A stretch of DNA of 64,000 bases, taken from Heterodera schachtii. Taxonomy: Eukaryota; Nematoda; Chromadorea; Rhabditida; Heteroderidae. Shown here in pieces: positions 1 through 9,479 of the stretch. Where the stretch lies: assembly GCA_023374025.1 (NCBI GenBank), contig SIJG01000079.1, positions 124,001 through 188,000 on the forward strand, read 5' to 3'. The position numbers were made by a program, and so were the translations under genes. The notes below the pieces were generated by a model. It ran no database searches. It was not told the DNA's origin and saw only the letters and a list, made by a program, of their open reading frames with translations. The first letter of the stretch is position 1. Each line of letters opens with the position of its first letter.

Positions 1-292
1 CAACAAAGTCATCGGATTCAGTGGCATTCAGATCATGTAAAAAACGATTAGATTTTTTATGCCGTCACATTTTCTGCTTTTCAGGTATATCGATCAAAAT
101 GTCGTCGCATTTCTCCGCCGTTTTCACCGTATTTTGGCCATTTGTTCAACGGATTTGTACATTAGCACAGAAATCCAATTGCGTGGGATTGGAGAAATTG
201 GAAAAAGGTGCGGGAAGAAACGAATGCTCGACCGAACCCAATTGACATTCGGATCAGAGATGGCGGATACGACGACGGGTGAACAATTTTAA
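1..292 (+). pseudogene. F-box-like family gene, 3' fragment (partial at window start)
   Basis: Bases 1-36 read as the end of one exon (NKVIGFSGIQI), followed by a 48-bp GT-AG intron (37-84) and an exon from 85 that starts YIDQNVVAFLRRF and stops at 290-292. The intron has the same position and phase (codon split 2+1, just before YI) as in the two F-box-like genes at 30-33 kb, whose next exons start YIDHSVIEFL and YINYSVIEFL. After about 25 residues the similarity to that family is lost and the frame runs to a stop in an unrelated tail (ending TTTGEQF). I read this as a related but distinct family member that is truncated or rearranged. The 5' part lies outside the window, so a working gene cannot be excluded. 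Its molecular role is unknown beyond the F-box-like relationship. Confidence 0.45.
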
Positions 293-386
293 ATGTTTTT
301 TTTTTGGCTTTTGAGTCCAATCGACAATTGCTTTGACTTTTGTGCTCTTAAATGGTACCAAAAATGTACGGTTAATGAACAGTATT

Positions 387-453
387 GTGATAATCAAGGA
401 TGTTTAGTTGGTTGGACTCATAAAATGCCATTGAATTAATAAAAAATTCACTT
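387..453 (+). repeat. Direct repeat, left copy (partner 1123-1188)
   Basis: This 67-nt stretch starting gtgataatcaagg is repeated almost exactly at 1123-1188, with one C/T change and one missing A. The two copies bracket a block of unrelated element-like sequence. An insertion with such a long flanking duplication is not a normal target-site duplication, so duplication plus insertion or an ectopic exchange is more likely. Confidence 0.85.
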
Positions 454-550
454 ACCGTATATTCTCTAATTAAGGCCCCGGCGGGGGGATTATTTTTCAA
501 CCTCTTCAGAAAGGGGGGGGATAATTGGAGACAGGGGGATTATTTTTCGA
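453..550 (+). repeat. Left end of a TACCGTAT-terminated element (fragment)
   Basis: It starts TACCGTAT, as do the ends of the elements at 34577-35486 and about 40605-40715. It then carries G-run words (gggggattattttt, three near copies) and the shared phrase tttttcaacct. No matching right end is visible nearby, so I treat it as a fragment. Confidence 0.5.
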
Positions 551-565
551 CAGATTTTTAATGAC

Positions 566-1122
566 TAAGGCCGCGACTTTAGTGATGAAAAATCTCGAAC
601 TACTTAATAAAATAGTGAGAAAATGGCGGTCAGGGTCGTTTTCGTACGGCCGTTTTCGTACGAGGGCCGTTTTGCTCAATTGATTTGAAGAAAGGAGCTC
701 AAAAAACGCATTTCTGCAGTCACTATTTTTTTTCACTATTTCGACATTTTTGGAAAAATTCTCAACAAAAATGCAATAAAAACGAAAAATACATCTAAGA
801 ATCGACCTAAAAATTTTTTCAAAAATACCACTAAAAATTGGAAAATTTTCTTAAAAATTCTTCCACAAATTTTTTTCTTGACGAAATTGTTGGTTTAAAA
901 TGTTCAATATTTGCTAAGAAAGTTTTATAAAGGATATGTACCTCATTTGCAACTGCACTAGTGAAAAAAAAATTAGTTTTATTCAATTTTTGGCTGAAAA
1001 TTATGTCACTATTCGAAACTATTTTGGACTTTTTGGCACTATTTTGTCACTATTTTGGCATTTTTACTCACTATTTTAGTTAACTATTTCGAGATTTTTA
1101 GTCACTAAAATTCCCATCCCTA
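566..1122. repeat. Imperfect inverted-repeat element with cactatttt words
   Basis: The left part (about 575-620) and the right part (about 1070-1115) are inverted copies of each other (ttagtgatgaaaaatctcg against cgagatttttagtcactaa). The right end is ttcccatcccta. The interior right half repeats the word (t)cactatttt many times. The middle holds the words tttcgtacgg and gtcgttttcg at 628-660, also found in altered form at 11495-11530. No flanking duplication is clear at the left end. Confidence 0.45.
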
Positions 1123-1188
1123 GTGATAATTAAGGATGTTTAGTTGGTTGGACTCATAAAATGCCATTGAATTAATAAAAATTCACTT
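1123..1188 (+). repeat. Direct repeat, right copy (partner 387-453)
   Basis: See the left copy at 387-453. After this copy the sequence continues into gcttataattttc, probably the original uninterrupted locus. Confidence 0.85.
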
Positions 1189-2049
1189 GCTTATAATTTT
1201 CAATGGAATTCGGTTTTTCAGTCTTCTCGACGACGCTTCTCCCGGGCCTAGTGATCAGCAGAAGAAATGAATGAATTAACCGATTAATTGATGCGATTGT
1301 GTGACCGAAATGATGTTGGTGGCAATTTGCCATTTAAATATTGCCTAATTGTTTGTTTGTCTGTTTTGTATTGTATTTGACCTTTGCTTGCTCGCAAATG
1401 CGTCCATTGTATATTATGTATACTATATATGTGAAATTCGTTGTGAGTAATTAATTGTTGTTAAAATGGCTAATAATAAAAACGGTAATGCATATTCGCA
1501 GTCCAACCCAATAAATGCCATGGCACAACATTTTTCGGCTGGCCTTAGACTGTCATTTTTAGTCACACACAATTATATATTATTAATGACAATTTCCAGT
1601 TCATGGAATTTTCAACAATTATATCCGCTGGAGTAGAGAAATGATCAATCGGAATGCTTACTTAAAAGTTACTGAGATTTGCGACTTACCTCCGAGTCCG
1701 AAAACCCCGAGACACAAAATCCGAAACTTTTTAAAACATTCTCACGCCCTTAAAAATCGATTAAAACTTTCTATATATTTATTTTTAATGAGTGATTGAT
1801 AAGAAATTATGAAAGAAATTCGTGAAAATTTTGTGCTCATTCCGTTGGACTTAACGGATTTTCCAGAAAATTTCCCAGCCTTCAAGAATTTTTTTCGCAT
1901 TTTTCGTTTGTCCACCATTTGCTTTGCCACTGTGCCGTGATTCCATTCAGCACTTTTGCTGATTGTCACCAGGGATTGCACGGAATTCCGACATTTTTCG
2001 GGTCGGAATCCCGACTTCCGAAAAGTTTTGATGCCTCAGAATTCCAGTG
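1189..2049. other. Non-coding stretch, nothing recognised
   Basis: AT-rich sequence without a convincing reading frame. The only coding-like hint is a possible acceptor (tttttcag ending at 1221) followed by a short open stretch to about 1270, too short to support. Confidence 0.5.
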
Positions 2050-2160
2050 CGAAATTCGAAAATTTGAACCTTCGACTTTTTGTTCGAATTCGGGTCCCGG
2101 ACTCGACATTGTTCGAAATGGGTGTCAGATTCGTGTTCAGCGTGCCTGAAACTCCATAGA
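2050..2160 (-). repeat. Dispersed repeat module C (GAATTCGAAC module), copy 1
   Basis: Reverse-oriented copy of a roughly 100-bp module that recurs through the window. Its landmarks, read on the minus strand, are a stretch like gtcgctgatcacgaatctga, then cccggacccgaattcgaac, then aaaaagtcgaa. Other copies are at 2466-2533, 2709-2815, 2920-3014, 8752-8850, 16712-16800, 28985-29045, 29818-29900 and 33796-33895, with weaker pieces at 10180-10300, 28145-28200 and 35260-35290. Confidence 0.7.
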
Positions 2161-2465
2161 AACTTGTTTTTAAGACTTTTGGAAATTTTTAGTTTTTTTG
2201 AAAAAGGTGTCATATGTACCATCTAAACTATTAGGAAATTTGGCCATTTCAGTCCCGGCTCTGTAATTCTTCAGGGATCGGTTTCCGCAAAAAATTTCTT
2301 TCGAGTTCTTCCATTACAGACCGAGAGCTACCGATTGATATATAAATATTTTGGCCATTTAATTTGCCACCTAATTTTAAAGTTTTTTGTGTATTTGGTG
2401 CATATTTCACGACTTTATTTGCATATTTATGCGCATATTTTGGTCATTTTTCGGCATGTTTTTGT

Positions 2466-2533
2466 AGCCCTGCTGATTATGAATTCGACCTCCATTTCAA
2501 ATTCGAAAATTTGGTCTAAAAGTCAAAAATTCT
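2466..2533 (+). repeat. Module C, copy 2 (short)
   Basis: Contains gctgattatgaattcgacc and ttggtctaaaagtcaaaaa, a shortened and diverged version of the module. Confidence 0.5.
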
Positions 2534-2623
2534 AAAAAAACTGCTTTTTACCAACAAAAAATGATCAACAATATAGAGCAATTAATTTCGCATGGACAAA
2601 ATTTTTTACGTATAAATTAACAG

Positions 2624-3095
2624 GGCTCTTATGCAGTTTAACCCCCATAATTTTTTTGGAATAAATTTTTTTTGTTCTAACAAGTCGTGATAATAAATTT
2701 AAAAGATTTTCTGGGTCGCTGATCAAGAATCTGACATTCTTTTTGACCAATTTCGAATCCCGGACCCGAATTCGAACAAAAAATCGAGAAATTCAAAATT
2801 TTCAAAATTCACTTCTATGTTCGTAGCTGTATTGAATGACCATTCTTTGGTGTTTCCGCGGTTATTGACCAACTTTAGCCTATTTTAATCAATTTAGAAA
2901 CAAAAGTAAGAATTTTTTAAATTTTGAATTTTCGACTTTTGTTCTAATTTGGGCCCGGGATTAGAAATTGGTCAAAATGAGTGTCAGATTCGCGATCAGC
3001 GACCCCGAAAACCTATACATATTGGTATGTTTTTTGCTTGGAAGTGAAAAAAAAATTTTTTTTTTAATTTATGGGCGTTAAACTGCATAAGAGCC
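2624..3095. mobile_element. Palindromic (foldback) element built from two inverted copies of module C
   Basis: The ends are inverted repeats of about 27 bp: ggctcttatgcagtttaac at 2624 and gttaaactgcataagagcc ending at 3095. The left half carries a forward module C (2709-2815) and the right half an inverted one (2920-3014), so the whole 472 bp is an imperfect long palindrome. No protein is encoded. The superfamily cannot be assigned and I do not see a clear target duplication. Confidence 0.65.
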
Positions 3096-3149
3096 AGTAA
3101 CAGTTATTCTACTGAAATGGACCAATTGGGTAAATAATTTCCCTGCTAC

Positions 3150-3154
3150 AAAAC
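3150..3154. repeat. Target-site duplication of LTR element 1, left (aaaac)
   Basis: The same five bases follow the 3' LTR at 8315-8319. A perfect 5-bp duplication is usual for Ty3/Gypsy integration. Confidence 0.85.
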
Positions 3155-3481
3155 TGTTCGGGTGGAACCCGAGAGACATTTATTTAATTTGATTTATTTC
3201 ATTTATTATTTATTTGTTGTGTCTGACCATTCACAGTCAGACACATTCACTCATTTCATTTGTTGTTATTTGTGGTGTCTGACCTTTCACAGTCAGACAC
3301 ATTCCTTATTGATTGTATTGTGACCATTTGCCCTCCCCTCATTTGTTTCATTCAGTTCCATATTTGTGTTCACATTTCCAATTGCTCTCCTCGCCGTCCT
3401 CCGACCAAATTTATTTGTTATTTAATTTGTCTTCAATAAATTTGTTATTTGTTCGTCCATTCGACATTCGGGGACCGAACA
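3155..3481 (+). repeat. 5' LTR of retrotransposon 1
   Basis: Starts TGTTCGGG and ends CCGAACA, a terminal inverted repeat. I compared it by eye with 7988-8314 and found no difference over 327 bases. It contains two spaced copies of a small palindrome, gtctgac...gtcagac, at about 3220-3246 and 3277-3300. It should supply the promoter and the polyadenylation signal (ttcaataaatt near the 3' end). Confidence 0.95.
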
Positions 3482-3484
3482 AAT

Positions 3485-3500
3485 TGGCGACGCCCTACAT
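3485..3500 (+). other. Primer-binding site, retrotransposon 1
   Basis: tggcgacgccctacat begins three bases after the LTR. The leading TGG can pair with the CCA end of a tRNA. The tRNA species cannot be named without a tRNA set. Confidence 0.7.
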
Positions 3501-3619
3501 TTGAGCTCAGCGCCTGATTTGTATAAACTGCTGTGTGCAATTTATTGAATTTGTCTACAAAAGGTCGGCAGGAAGCCGCCTTATTTGAAGAAAAAGCCAA
3601 ATTCGTCAGTCCGATTAAT

Positions 3620-3754
3620 CCGCCAGGCGCGGTTAATCGTGGAAATTCGACAAAAAACCTAGATACCAATACGGTTGCGGTTTCCGCCAGGTGCGGTTTT
3701 ATTCAACACAAAAACCAAGAAACCTAGGCGGTTGAGGTTCCGCCAGGAGCGGTT
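3620..3754 (+). repeat. Leader repeats before gag: three copies of CCGCCAGGNGCGGTT
   Basis: Copies at 3620-3634, 3684-3698 and 3740-3754, the middle base being C, T and A. They are spaced about 60 bases apart between the PBS and the gag start. Each can fold on itself (CCGC...GCGG). A role in RNA packaging or translation is possible but inferred. Confidence 0.75.
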
Positions 3755-3766
3755 ATTCGACGATAA

Positions 3767-4900
3767 ATGGCCAACCAAAACGCGACAATTCAACAGTTGA
3801 TGGACACTTTGGCGCAACAGCAACAATTGGTACAGCAATTGCTGACTTACCAAACACAGAACGCGGCTAGACCAGCAGTTGCGGCCACGACGATTCCGGC
3901 ACTCCCCGACATTATGCCATTTGAGCAAAACGATGACAAGGCAAGAGTGACGGAATGGATTTCGCGCTTCAAATTTGCGCTTGACTGCGCCGCACCAAAT
4001 GCCGCCGACGGAATCAAGGTTAAGGCGCTCATGAACAAGCTTAGTGAAGCAGCGTTCAGTGAGTACAGCCGTTCGGTGCTGCCGTCAGCAGTGACTGATT
4101 TTAATTTTGATGCGACAGTGCAAAGAATGGAAAAATTATTTGCGCGTCCGCAATCGGTCTTCATTGATCGATATGAATGCTTGAAAGCAAGCAGAGGCGA
4201 AGGTGAAGACTTTCGGAGTTTCATCAACAGGCACCGAAAATTGCTCGCCGATTTCAAGTTCAGTGAACTGAACAAAGAGCAATTCAATTGCCTAATGCTG
4301 TTAACTGCATTAAAATCGCACAGCGATTCGGCACTTCGTCAAAGGATTTTGGCGAAGCTGGCAGCGGACGGAACGAACATTTTATACGACGGAGTCGTGG
4401 AAGACCTGGTCAATTTCCAGGCAACAATTGTGGAGGCAAAAGCGATTGAAGCACCGACAAATTGGAGGAATGTGAATGCCGTGAATCGGCCGGTGAAACA
4501 CAACAACACGCCGAAAATGCAAGTTGCCAACGTGCCAGAGAAACGGCAGGCGAACAAGAATTGCTGGCGTTGTGGAGCTGCCGATCATTGGGGCAGCGAA
4601 TGCCGATTCATTGGAGCAAAATGCCGAATGTGCAAATTCACAGGGCATATTGAGAAGCAATGTGAAAGTGTGCAACAATGGCGGTTAAAGAACAAAGGCA
4701 AAAGGTTTGGCAACAAAAGAATCGGACATTTGCAAATCGGAATGGTAAACCCGAAAAATGAAGCCGATTCGCTGAAGACCAAAATTCGGTTCAACCAAAA
4801 GCCGATTCAATTTGCACTCGACACTGGATCGGATGTGAACGTCATTGATGTTGACTCACATGTGGAGGCTGGGAGCCCACCGATCAAAAAGTGCAGTTAA
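3767..4900 (+). CDS. gag: Gag and start of protease, retrotransposon 1 (ends at an in-frame stop)
   Basis: The protein of 377 residues starts MANQNATIQQL after the leader. It has a glutamine-rich N-terminus, an alpha-helical capsid-like region (about 50-215) and two CCHC zinc knuckles in tandem, CWRCGAADHWGSEC (about 265-278) and CRMCKFTGHIEKQC (about 284-297), both CX2CX4HX4C and expected to bind genomic RNA. Near the C-terminus FALDTGSDVNVID carries the aspartic protease DTG motif. The frame then meets TAA at 4898-4900, inside the protease domain. The same frame stays open after this stop and leads straight into reverse transcriptase, so this is a single nonsense change or a recoded stop, not a normal gag end. 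Gag packages the element RNA in cytoplasmic particles. Confidence 0.9.
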   Translation: MANQNATIQQLMDTLAQQQQLVQQLLTYQTQNAARPAVAATTIPALPDIMPFEQNDDKARVTEWISRFKFALDCAAPNAADGIKVKALMNKLSEAAFSEYSRSVLPSAVTDFNFDATVQRMEKLFARPQSVFIDRYECLKASRGEGEDFRSFINRHRKLLADFKFSELNKEQFNCLMLLTALKSHSDSALRQRILAKLAADGTNILYDGVVEDLVNFQATIVEAKAIEAPTNWRNVNAVNRPVKHNNTPKMQVANVPEKRQANKNCWRCGAADHWGSECRFIGAKCRMCKFTGHIEKQCESVQQWRLKNKGKRFGNKRIGHLQIGMVNPKNEADSLKTKIRFNQKPIQFALDTGSDVNVIDVDSHVEAGSPPIKKCS

Positions 4901-6427
4901 ATTGGAAGAGCCTTCGATGGAACGCCAATTCGGTTCATCGGAAAAGGCTTTGGCACATTTGAATTTGGTGGAATTTTGATTGAGAATGAACCATTTTACG
5001 TGGCAAAGCGTGGATCGCTTAATTTGTTGAGCCGCCAAACAATGGACAAATTTGGATTTTTAGATGGCATTAAGCTGCGGATCAGCGAACATGGAATAAA
5101 TTTCTGCAGAGCCACCGACCAAATTGGAAAGCATATTTCGGAATTAATGAAAGAATTCTCGACTGTTTTCGAAGATGCACTTGGCCATTGCATCAAAGAG
5201 AAGGCACAACTCAAACTGAAGGAAGGAGTCGCGCCAATTTACCGAAAGGCCAGACCGGTGCCACATCATTCGAAAGACGTCATCGAACGCGAGTTGGACC
5301 GGCTGGAAGGCCTCGGAATTATTCGAAAAGTCGAACATTTGGATTGGGCCGCACCCATTTTGGTGGTGAAAAAGGCGGATGGGAATGCCCGCCTTTGCAT
5401 CGACTATTCAACGGGGTTGAATGATGCATTGATCGATTACCAGCACCCGCTCCCGATTCCGGAAGACATATTTGCGACGTTGAATGGAGGACAATTCTTT
5501 TCGCAGATTGACCTCAAAGACGCGTACTTCCAGGTGGAATTGGATGAGGACTCGAAGAAATTGTGCGGACTGTCAACACACAAAGGCAATTTCGCCATGG
5601 AACGTTTACCGTTCGGCGTAAAATCGGCGCCCAGCATTTTTCAGTCTATTATGGACAAAATGCTCGCAGGCTTAAACTTTGCCACGGCTTATTTGGACGA
5701 CATTATCGTCGCTAGCCGATCATTCGCCGATCACATCGAGCATTTGAAAGATGTGTTCAGCCGGCTGAAGTCATACGGATTTCGTGTCAAAATGACGAAG
5801 TGCTCATTTTTCCAGGAGAAAATTAAGTACCTTGGATTCGTCATCGACAAAAACGGACGCAGGCCGGACCAAGCGAAGATTAAGGCAATTACGGAAATGC
5901 CTGCGCCGACGAATCTTTCTACATTGCGGTCCTTTCTGGGAATGGTAAACCATTACCAGCAATTTGTGCAAAACATGCGGTTCGTCAGAAAACCGCTCGA
6001 CGATTTGCTAAAGAAGGACGCAGAATGGATTTGGGCCGAAAATTGTCGTAAAGCATTTGATAAATTGAAGGAGATTTTGACTTCAAATTTGCTGCTGACT
6101 CATTACGACCCGAATTTGGAGATCATCGTTTCGGCCGATGCATCTGAACACGGGATCGGAGCAGTTATTGCACATCGTTTCCCTGACGGAACGATAAAGG
6201 CCATTGCACACGCATCCAAATCCCTCAATGCGGCTGAGAAAAATTATGCCCAGATTGAGAAGGAAGGATTGGCATTAATTTTTGCGGTGCAAAAATTTCA
6301 TAAAATGATTTATGGCCGTAAATTTGTGCTTCAAACGGACCATAAGCCACTCCTGGCCATTTTTGGTAACAAAAAGGGGATCAGGCAGTGCAGCGCCAAT
6401 CGATTGCTTTGTTGGTCGCGTCGCTGA
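4901..6427 (+). pseudogene. pol: Pol part 1: protease end, reverse transcriptase, RNase H, retrotransposon 1
   Basis: The frame continues from gag after the stop at 4898. The first methionine codon, at 4976, starts the readable part. Reverse transcriptase runs through FSQIDLKDAYFQVEL, LPFGVKSAPSIFQ and the catalytic box TAYLDDIIVAS (YLDD), with the thumb near YLGFVIDKNGRRPD. RNase H follows: VSADASEHGIGAVIA, then the catalytic glutamate in EKEGLALIFAVQKFH and TDHKPLLAIF. The frame ends at 6425-6427 in ANRLLCWSRR, where the family continues with a conserved RNase H tail. That tail is found one frame over from about 6405-6425, so a single-base indel is the likely cause. The enzyme copies element RNA into DNA using tRNA priming. 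Confidence 0.9.
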
Positions 6428-7098
6428 TTTTATTGGCCTATGATTTTGAAATTGAATATTTGAACACCAAAGAATTTGGCCACGCGGATGCCCTTTCAAG
6501 ACTGATTGCGAAAGGATCCGACGACGAAGATGAGCGAGTGATCGCTTCCGTCACAGAAGAGTCGGAAATGGAAGATCTTCTGAAATTGGCCACCAAAAAT
6601 TTGCCGATAAAATTTCATGATTTGGTTTTGGCCACCAAAAACGACGCTTTGTTGAAAAAGGTCGTTCAATTCGTCCAAAAAGGTTGGCCAAACGACAAAG
6701 ATTTGAGCAAAGAAGAGGAAATTGTCCGATTGTTTCACCGTCGGATGGCTGATTTGTCAATCCTCAAGGATTGCTTGATGTATGGCGAAAGAGTGGTGAT
6801 ACCGAAGATTTTTAAGAGCAAAATTCTTCACCTCTTTCACAAAGGCCATCCAGGAATGAAGAGAATGAAGCAATTAGCACGTCAGTATGTATTTTGGCCA
6901 AAGATGGACCAAAACATCGAAGAATTTGTGCAAAATTGTGAGCCGTGCCAGGCTGCTGCAAAGGCGCCCGTCAAAGTGAACCTTCATTCGTGGCCAAAGT
7001 CATCCGAGCCCTGGCAAAGAATACACATCGACTACGCCGGGCCATTTTATGGGAAAATGTTCCTAATTCTGGTGGATTCGTTCCTCAAAGTACCCTGA
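6388..7098 (+). pseudogene. pol: Pol part 2: RNase H tail, integrase zinc finger and start of catalytic core
   Basis: Read in the frame after the first frameshift. AYDFEIEYLNTKEFGHADALSR is the conserved end of RNase H. The integrase HHCC zinc finger follows (HLFHKGH, then CEPC after a run with QYVFWPKMD), then the first catalytic aspartate in HIDYAGPF. The frame ends at 7096-7098 shortly after FLILVDSF. The continuation, starting YPEVFEM, is in another frame, which places a second single-base indel at about 7088-7094. Confidence 0.88.
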
Positions 7099-7108
7099 GG
7101 TATTTGAG

Positions 7109-7954
7109 ATGACAACATCTTCGGCCACCGCAACAATTGACAAATTGCGTTATTTGTTCACGCGCCACGGCATTCCTGAAACGATTGTTTCAGACAATGG
7201 AACTCAATTTTCGAGTTCGGAATTTGCCAAATTCACAGCAGCGAATGGCATCGCCCATCTCTTTTCTGCGCCCTATAATCCGATGTCGAACGGGCAGGCA
7301 GAAAGATTTGTGGACACATTTAAGCGGGCTTTCCGAAAATTGAAAGGGGAAGGAATGCCAAATCAGGAGATCATGGAAACATTTCTGATCACCTACAGAA
7401 CGACTCCGAACGATTCGCTTCCAAATTCGGTGTCCCCAGCTGAAATGCTGCTTGGACGAAAGCCCAGGACAACGCTTGATTTGTTGAAACCGCCGCCATT
7501 TCGACCATTGATTAGGGATTTGGCGATGGAAGAGAAATTCAACAAAAGATTTGGAACCAAATCTCGGAAATTTGGAATTGGTGATAAGATCTTTGCGAGG
7601 CATCGATCTTCTGAAAATTGGAGACCCGGAGTCATCAAGGGATGCTCTGGCGTCATTTTTGAGGTTCAATTTCCGGACGGATCAAAGTCGCGATTCCATG
7701 CGAATCAGCTGAGGAACCGACAAAATTCGAACAATGGCGATGAAGCATTGGCGATCTTGAATGATGCCTTTGCATTGCCATTGCCACCTGCACAGGCAAA
7801 TGAGGTGCCAGCAGCAGTCCCGCCTGAAGATGACCACGAAGGCGAAGGAAACGGCAACCAAGGCATTGTGCCGCCGCCGCTGATCGAGGACCGGAATCAG
7901 CGCCGGTATCCGCATCGCCAACGCCGCGCGCCCAACCGCTACTCGCCCAGCTGA
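7109..7954 (+). pseudogene. pol: Pol part 3: integrase core and C-terminal domain
   Basis: Continues the integrase in a third register. The second catalytic aspartate is in VSDNGTQFSS and the glutamate in SNGQAERFVDTFKRAF, so all three DDE residues of the integrase are present, split over two frames. The C-terminal part has the chromatin/DNA-binding type motif WRPGVIKG and DGSKSRFHANQLRNR, and ends in a proline-rich, basic tail. The stop is 22 bases before the polypurine tract. Integrase inserts the double-stranded DNA copy and makes the 5-bp duplication. Confidence 0.88.
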
Positions 7955-7975
7955 TCGGTGATCACCGGACGAGCC

Positions 7976-7987
7976 AAAAGGGGGAGG
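7976..7987 (+). other. Polypurine tract, retrotransposon 1
   Basis: aaaagggggagg lies directly against the 3' LTR, the usual primer for plus-strand DNA synthesis. Confidence 0.9.
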
Positions 7988-8314
7988 TGTTCGGGTGGAA
8001 CCCGAGAGACATTTATTTAATTTGATTTATTTCATTTATTATTTATTTGTTGTGTCTGACCATTCACAGTCAGACACATTCACTCATTTCATTTGTTGTT
8101 ATTTGTGGTGTCTGACCTTTCACAGTCAGACACATTCCTTATTGATTGTATTGTGACCATTTGCCCTCCCCTCATTTGTTTCATTCAGTTCCATATTTGT
8201 GTTCACATTTCCAATTGCTCTCCTCGCCGTCCTCCGACCAAATTTATTTGTTATTTAATTTGTCTTCAATAAATTTGTTATTTGTTCGTCCATTCGACAT
8301 TCGGGGACCGAACA
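7988..8314 (+). repeat. 3' LTR of retrotransposon 1
   Basis: Identical by eye to 3155-3481. Followed by the right target duplication aaaac at 8315-8319. Confidence 0.95.
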
Positions 8315-8341
8315 AAAACTTGATGAAAAACCGGAACCGCC

Positions 8342-8702
8342 CAGTTGGGCCGGCACGGTTGGGCCCCAGCATGCTTTTCCACTATAGCTTTTTTATTTGT
8401 TATCCAAATCCAACATTCTTAATATCATTCGAAAGCTTTTAACATGCTCTATTAGCCTTACAAAAAGCGAATAGATTTTCAGCCTAGAAAAAATTTTATT
8501 AAGAAAAAACTTCAAAATTTCGACTTTTTCGCAATCTTCATGTGTAACTTTTTTGGTAAATGTTTAATCGCGAAGCACTAGATTAGGAAAGCTTCTAAAC
8601 ACATTAAGCTTTCGAATGATACCAACAATGTTGGATTTGGTTGACAAAGAAAAAAAGTTTTTGCCAAAAAAGTTCTGGGGCCAAATCGTGCTGGCCCAAC
8701 TG
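8342..8702. mobile_element. Foldback element on scaffold B, word GTTGGGCC
   Basis: The ends are inverted: cagttgggccggcacg at 8342 and cgtgctggcccaactg ending at 8702. Inside, both arms carry scaffold B in inverted orientation (tatcattcgaaagctttt about 8420, and aagctttcgaatgatacc about 8609). The word gttgggcc is iterated near the left end. I found no clean 8-bp target duplication. Confidence 0.6.
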
Positions 8703-8751
8703 AGGTAGACCGTGAAAAACACATTTATTTGGCAAAAACAAAGTTTTTGAG

Positions 8752-8850
8752 AATTTTTGACTTTTCGACCAAATGTTTGAATTTGAATCCTGGACTGTGA
8801 ATTGATCAAAATGGAGGTCGGGTTCACAATCAGAGCCCTCGAAAAGCCTA
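8752..8850 (-). repeat. Module C, reverse copy
   Basis: Contains gacttttcgaccaaatg, gaatcctggactgtg and cacaatcagagccctcg, diverged but collinear with the other copies. Confidence 0.55.
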
Positions 8851-8924
8851 AAATGAGTTTGAGAAATGCTATTGCTTTTGATATCGCTGCTTTTCTTTCG
8901 TCGTTTCAATTTTGCGTGCCGCTG

Positions 8925-9118
8925 CTAGGTAGTGCCATCGTCGCCGTTATTCTCGTTGCTGTTGTTGTTGGTGTTGTACACGTTGGCAAACCGTCGCCGA
9001 CAAATGTTCGGCCCGTTCTCCTCATATTCTGCGCGACTCACAAATTTGGCGGTCAACCGAGGCGAGAATTGAGTGGCAGCAGCATCAACATCAGCAGCAG
9101 ATGATGCAGAAGTCTCGG
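8925..9118 (-). pseudogene. Orphan terminal exon of an unknown gene
   Basis: On the minus strand an acceptor (ttggtttttag, AG at 9120-9119) opens a 194-nt stretch that stops at 8927-8925. After the two leading bases it reads about 63 codons: an alanine-rich part (ETSASSAADVDAAATQ), a basic part (FSPRLTAKFVSRAEYE; NICRRRFANVYN) and an asparagine-rich end (TNNNSNENNGDDGTT). GC content is clearly higher than in the surroundings and codon use looks coding. I do not recognise the protein. No plausible upstream exon is seen on the minus strand up to about 9480, so this may be the remnant of a gene disrupted by transposons, or the last exon of a gene with a long intron. Confidence 0.4.
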
Positions 9119-9479
9119 CTAAAAACCAATAAATTAGAAATTCTGAGAAAAACTAGGTAGAAAATTGTTTTGAATTTTTTGAAGAAAATTCATAGTAAAA
9201 ATATCGAAAAAATGCTAAAAAAATTTTCTATTTTCTTTCTTAAAATTTTCTTATAATTAGGCAGCGAAATTTTTGGGTGTATCCAAAGTAACAATTCTTT
9301 TTTAGTCAAAATTACAAAGAAAAAGAGAATCGACGAGATAGTACTAGGCTTTTTCTCTGCACAGTGGAGTTGACCCATAGTGTATAAAGTATAGAATACT
9401 ATAATTGAGAACTCTTATTTATTATTTATTGAAATTATTGAACAATAAAAAATTGCAAAATTAGTAACTTTTTGCAAAT
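9119..9479. other. Non-coding AT-rich stretch
   Basis: No gene or repeat end recognised. Confidence 0.4.

Larger units (their letters stand above)
3155..8314 (+). mobile_element. Ty3/Gypsy LTR retrotransposon 1 (full length, coding frame broken)
   Basis: A 5160-bp element with identical 327-bp LTRs, a 5-bp target duplication, a primer-binding site, a polypurine tract, and gag and pol domains in the order capsid/zinc knuckles, protease, reverse transcriptase, RNase H, integrase. That order (integrase last) identifies Ty3/Gypsy. The reading frame is broken by an in-frame stop in the protease and by two frameshifts, one at the end of RNase H and one in the integrase core. Identical LTRs mean insertion was recent, so the breaks are new, are consensus errors, or the copy was mobilised in trans. 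There is no envelope gene. Confidence 0.95.

Noticed and set aside
3847..7921. Minus-strand open frames across retrotransposon 1 (for example 3847-4287, 7190-7669)
   Set aside because: Antisense shadows of gag and pol domains that are clear on the plus strand.
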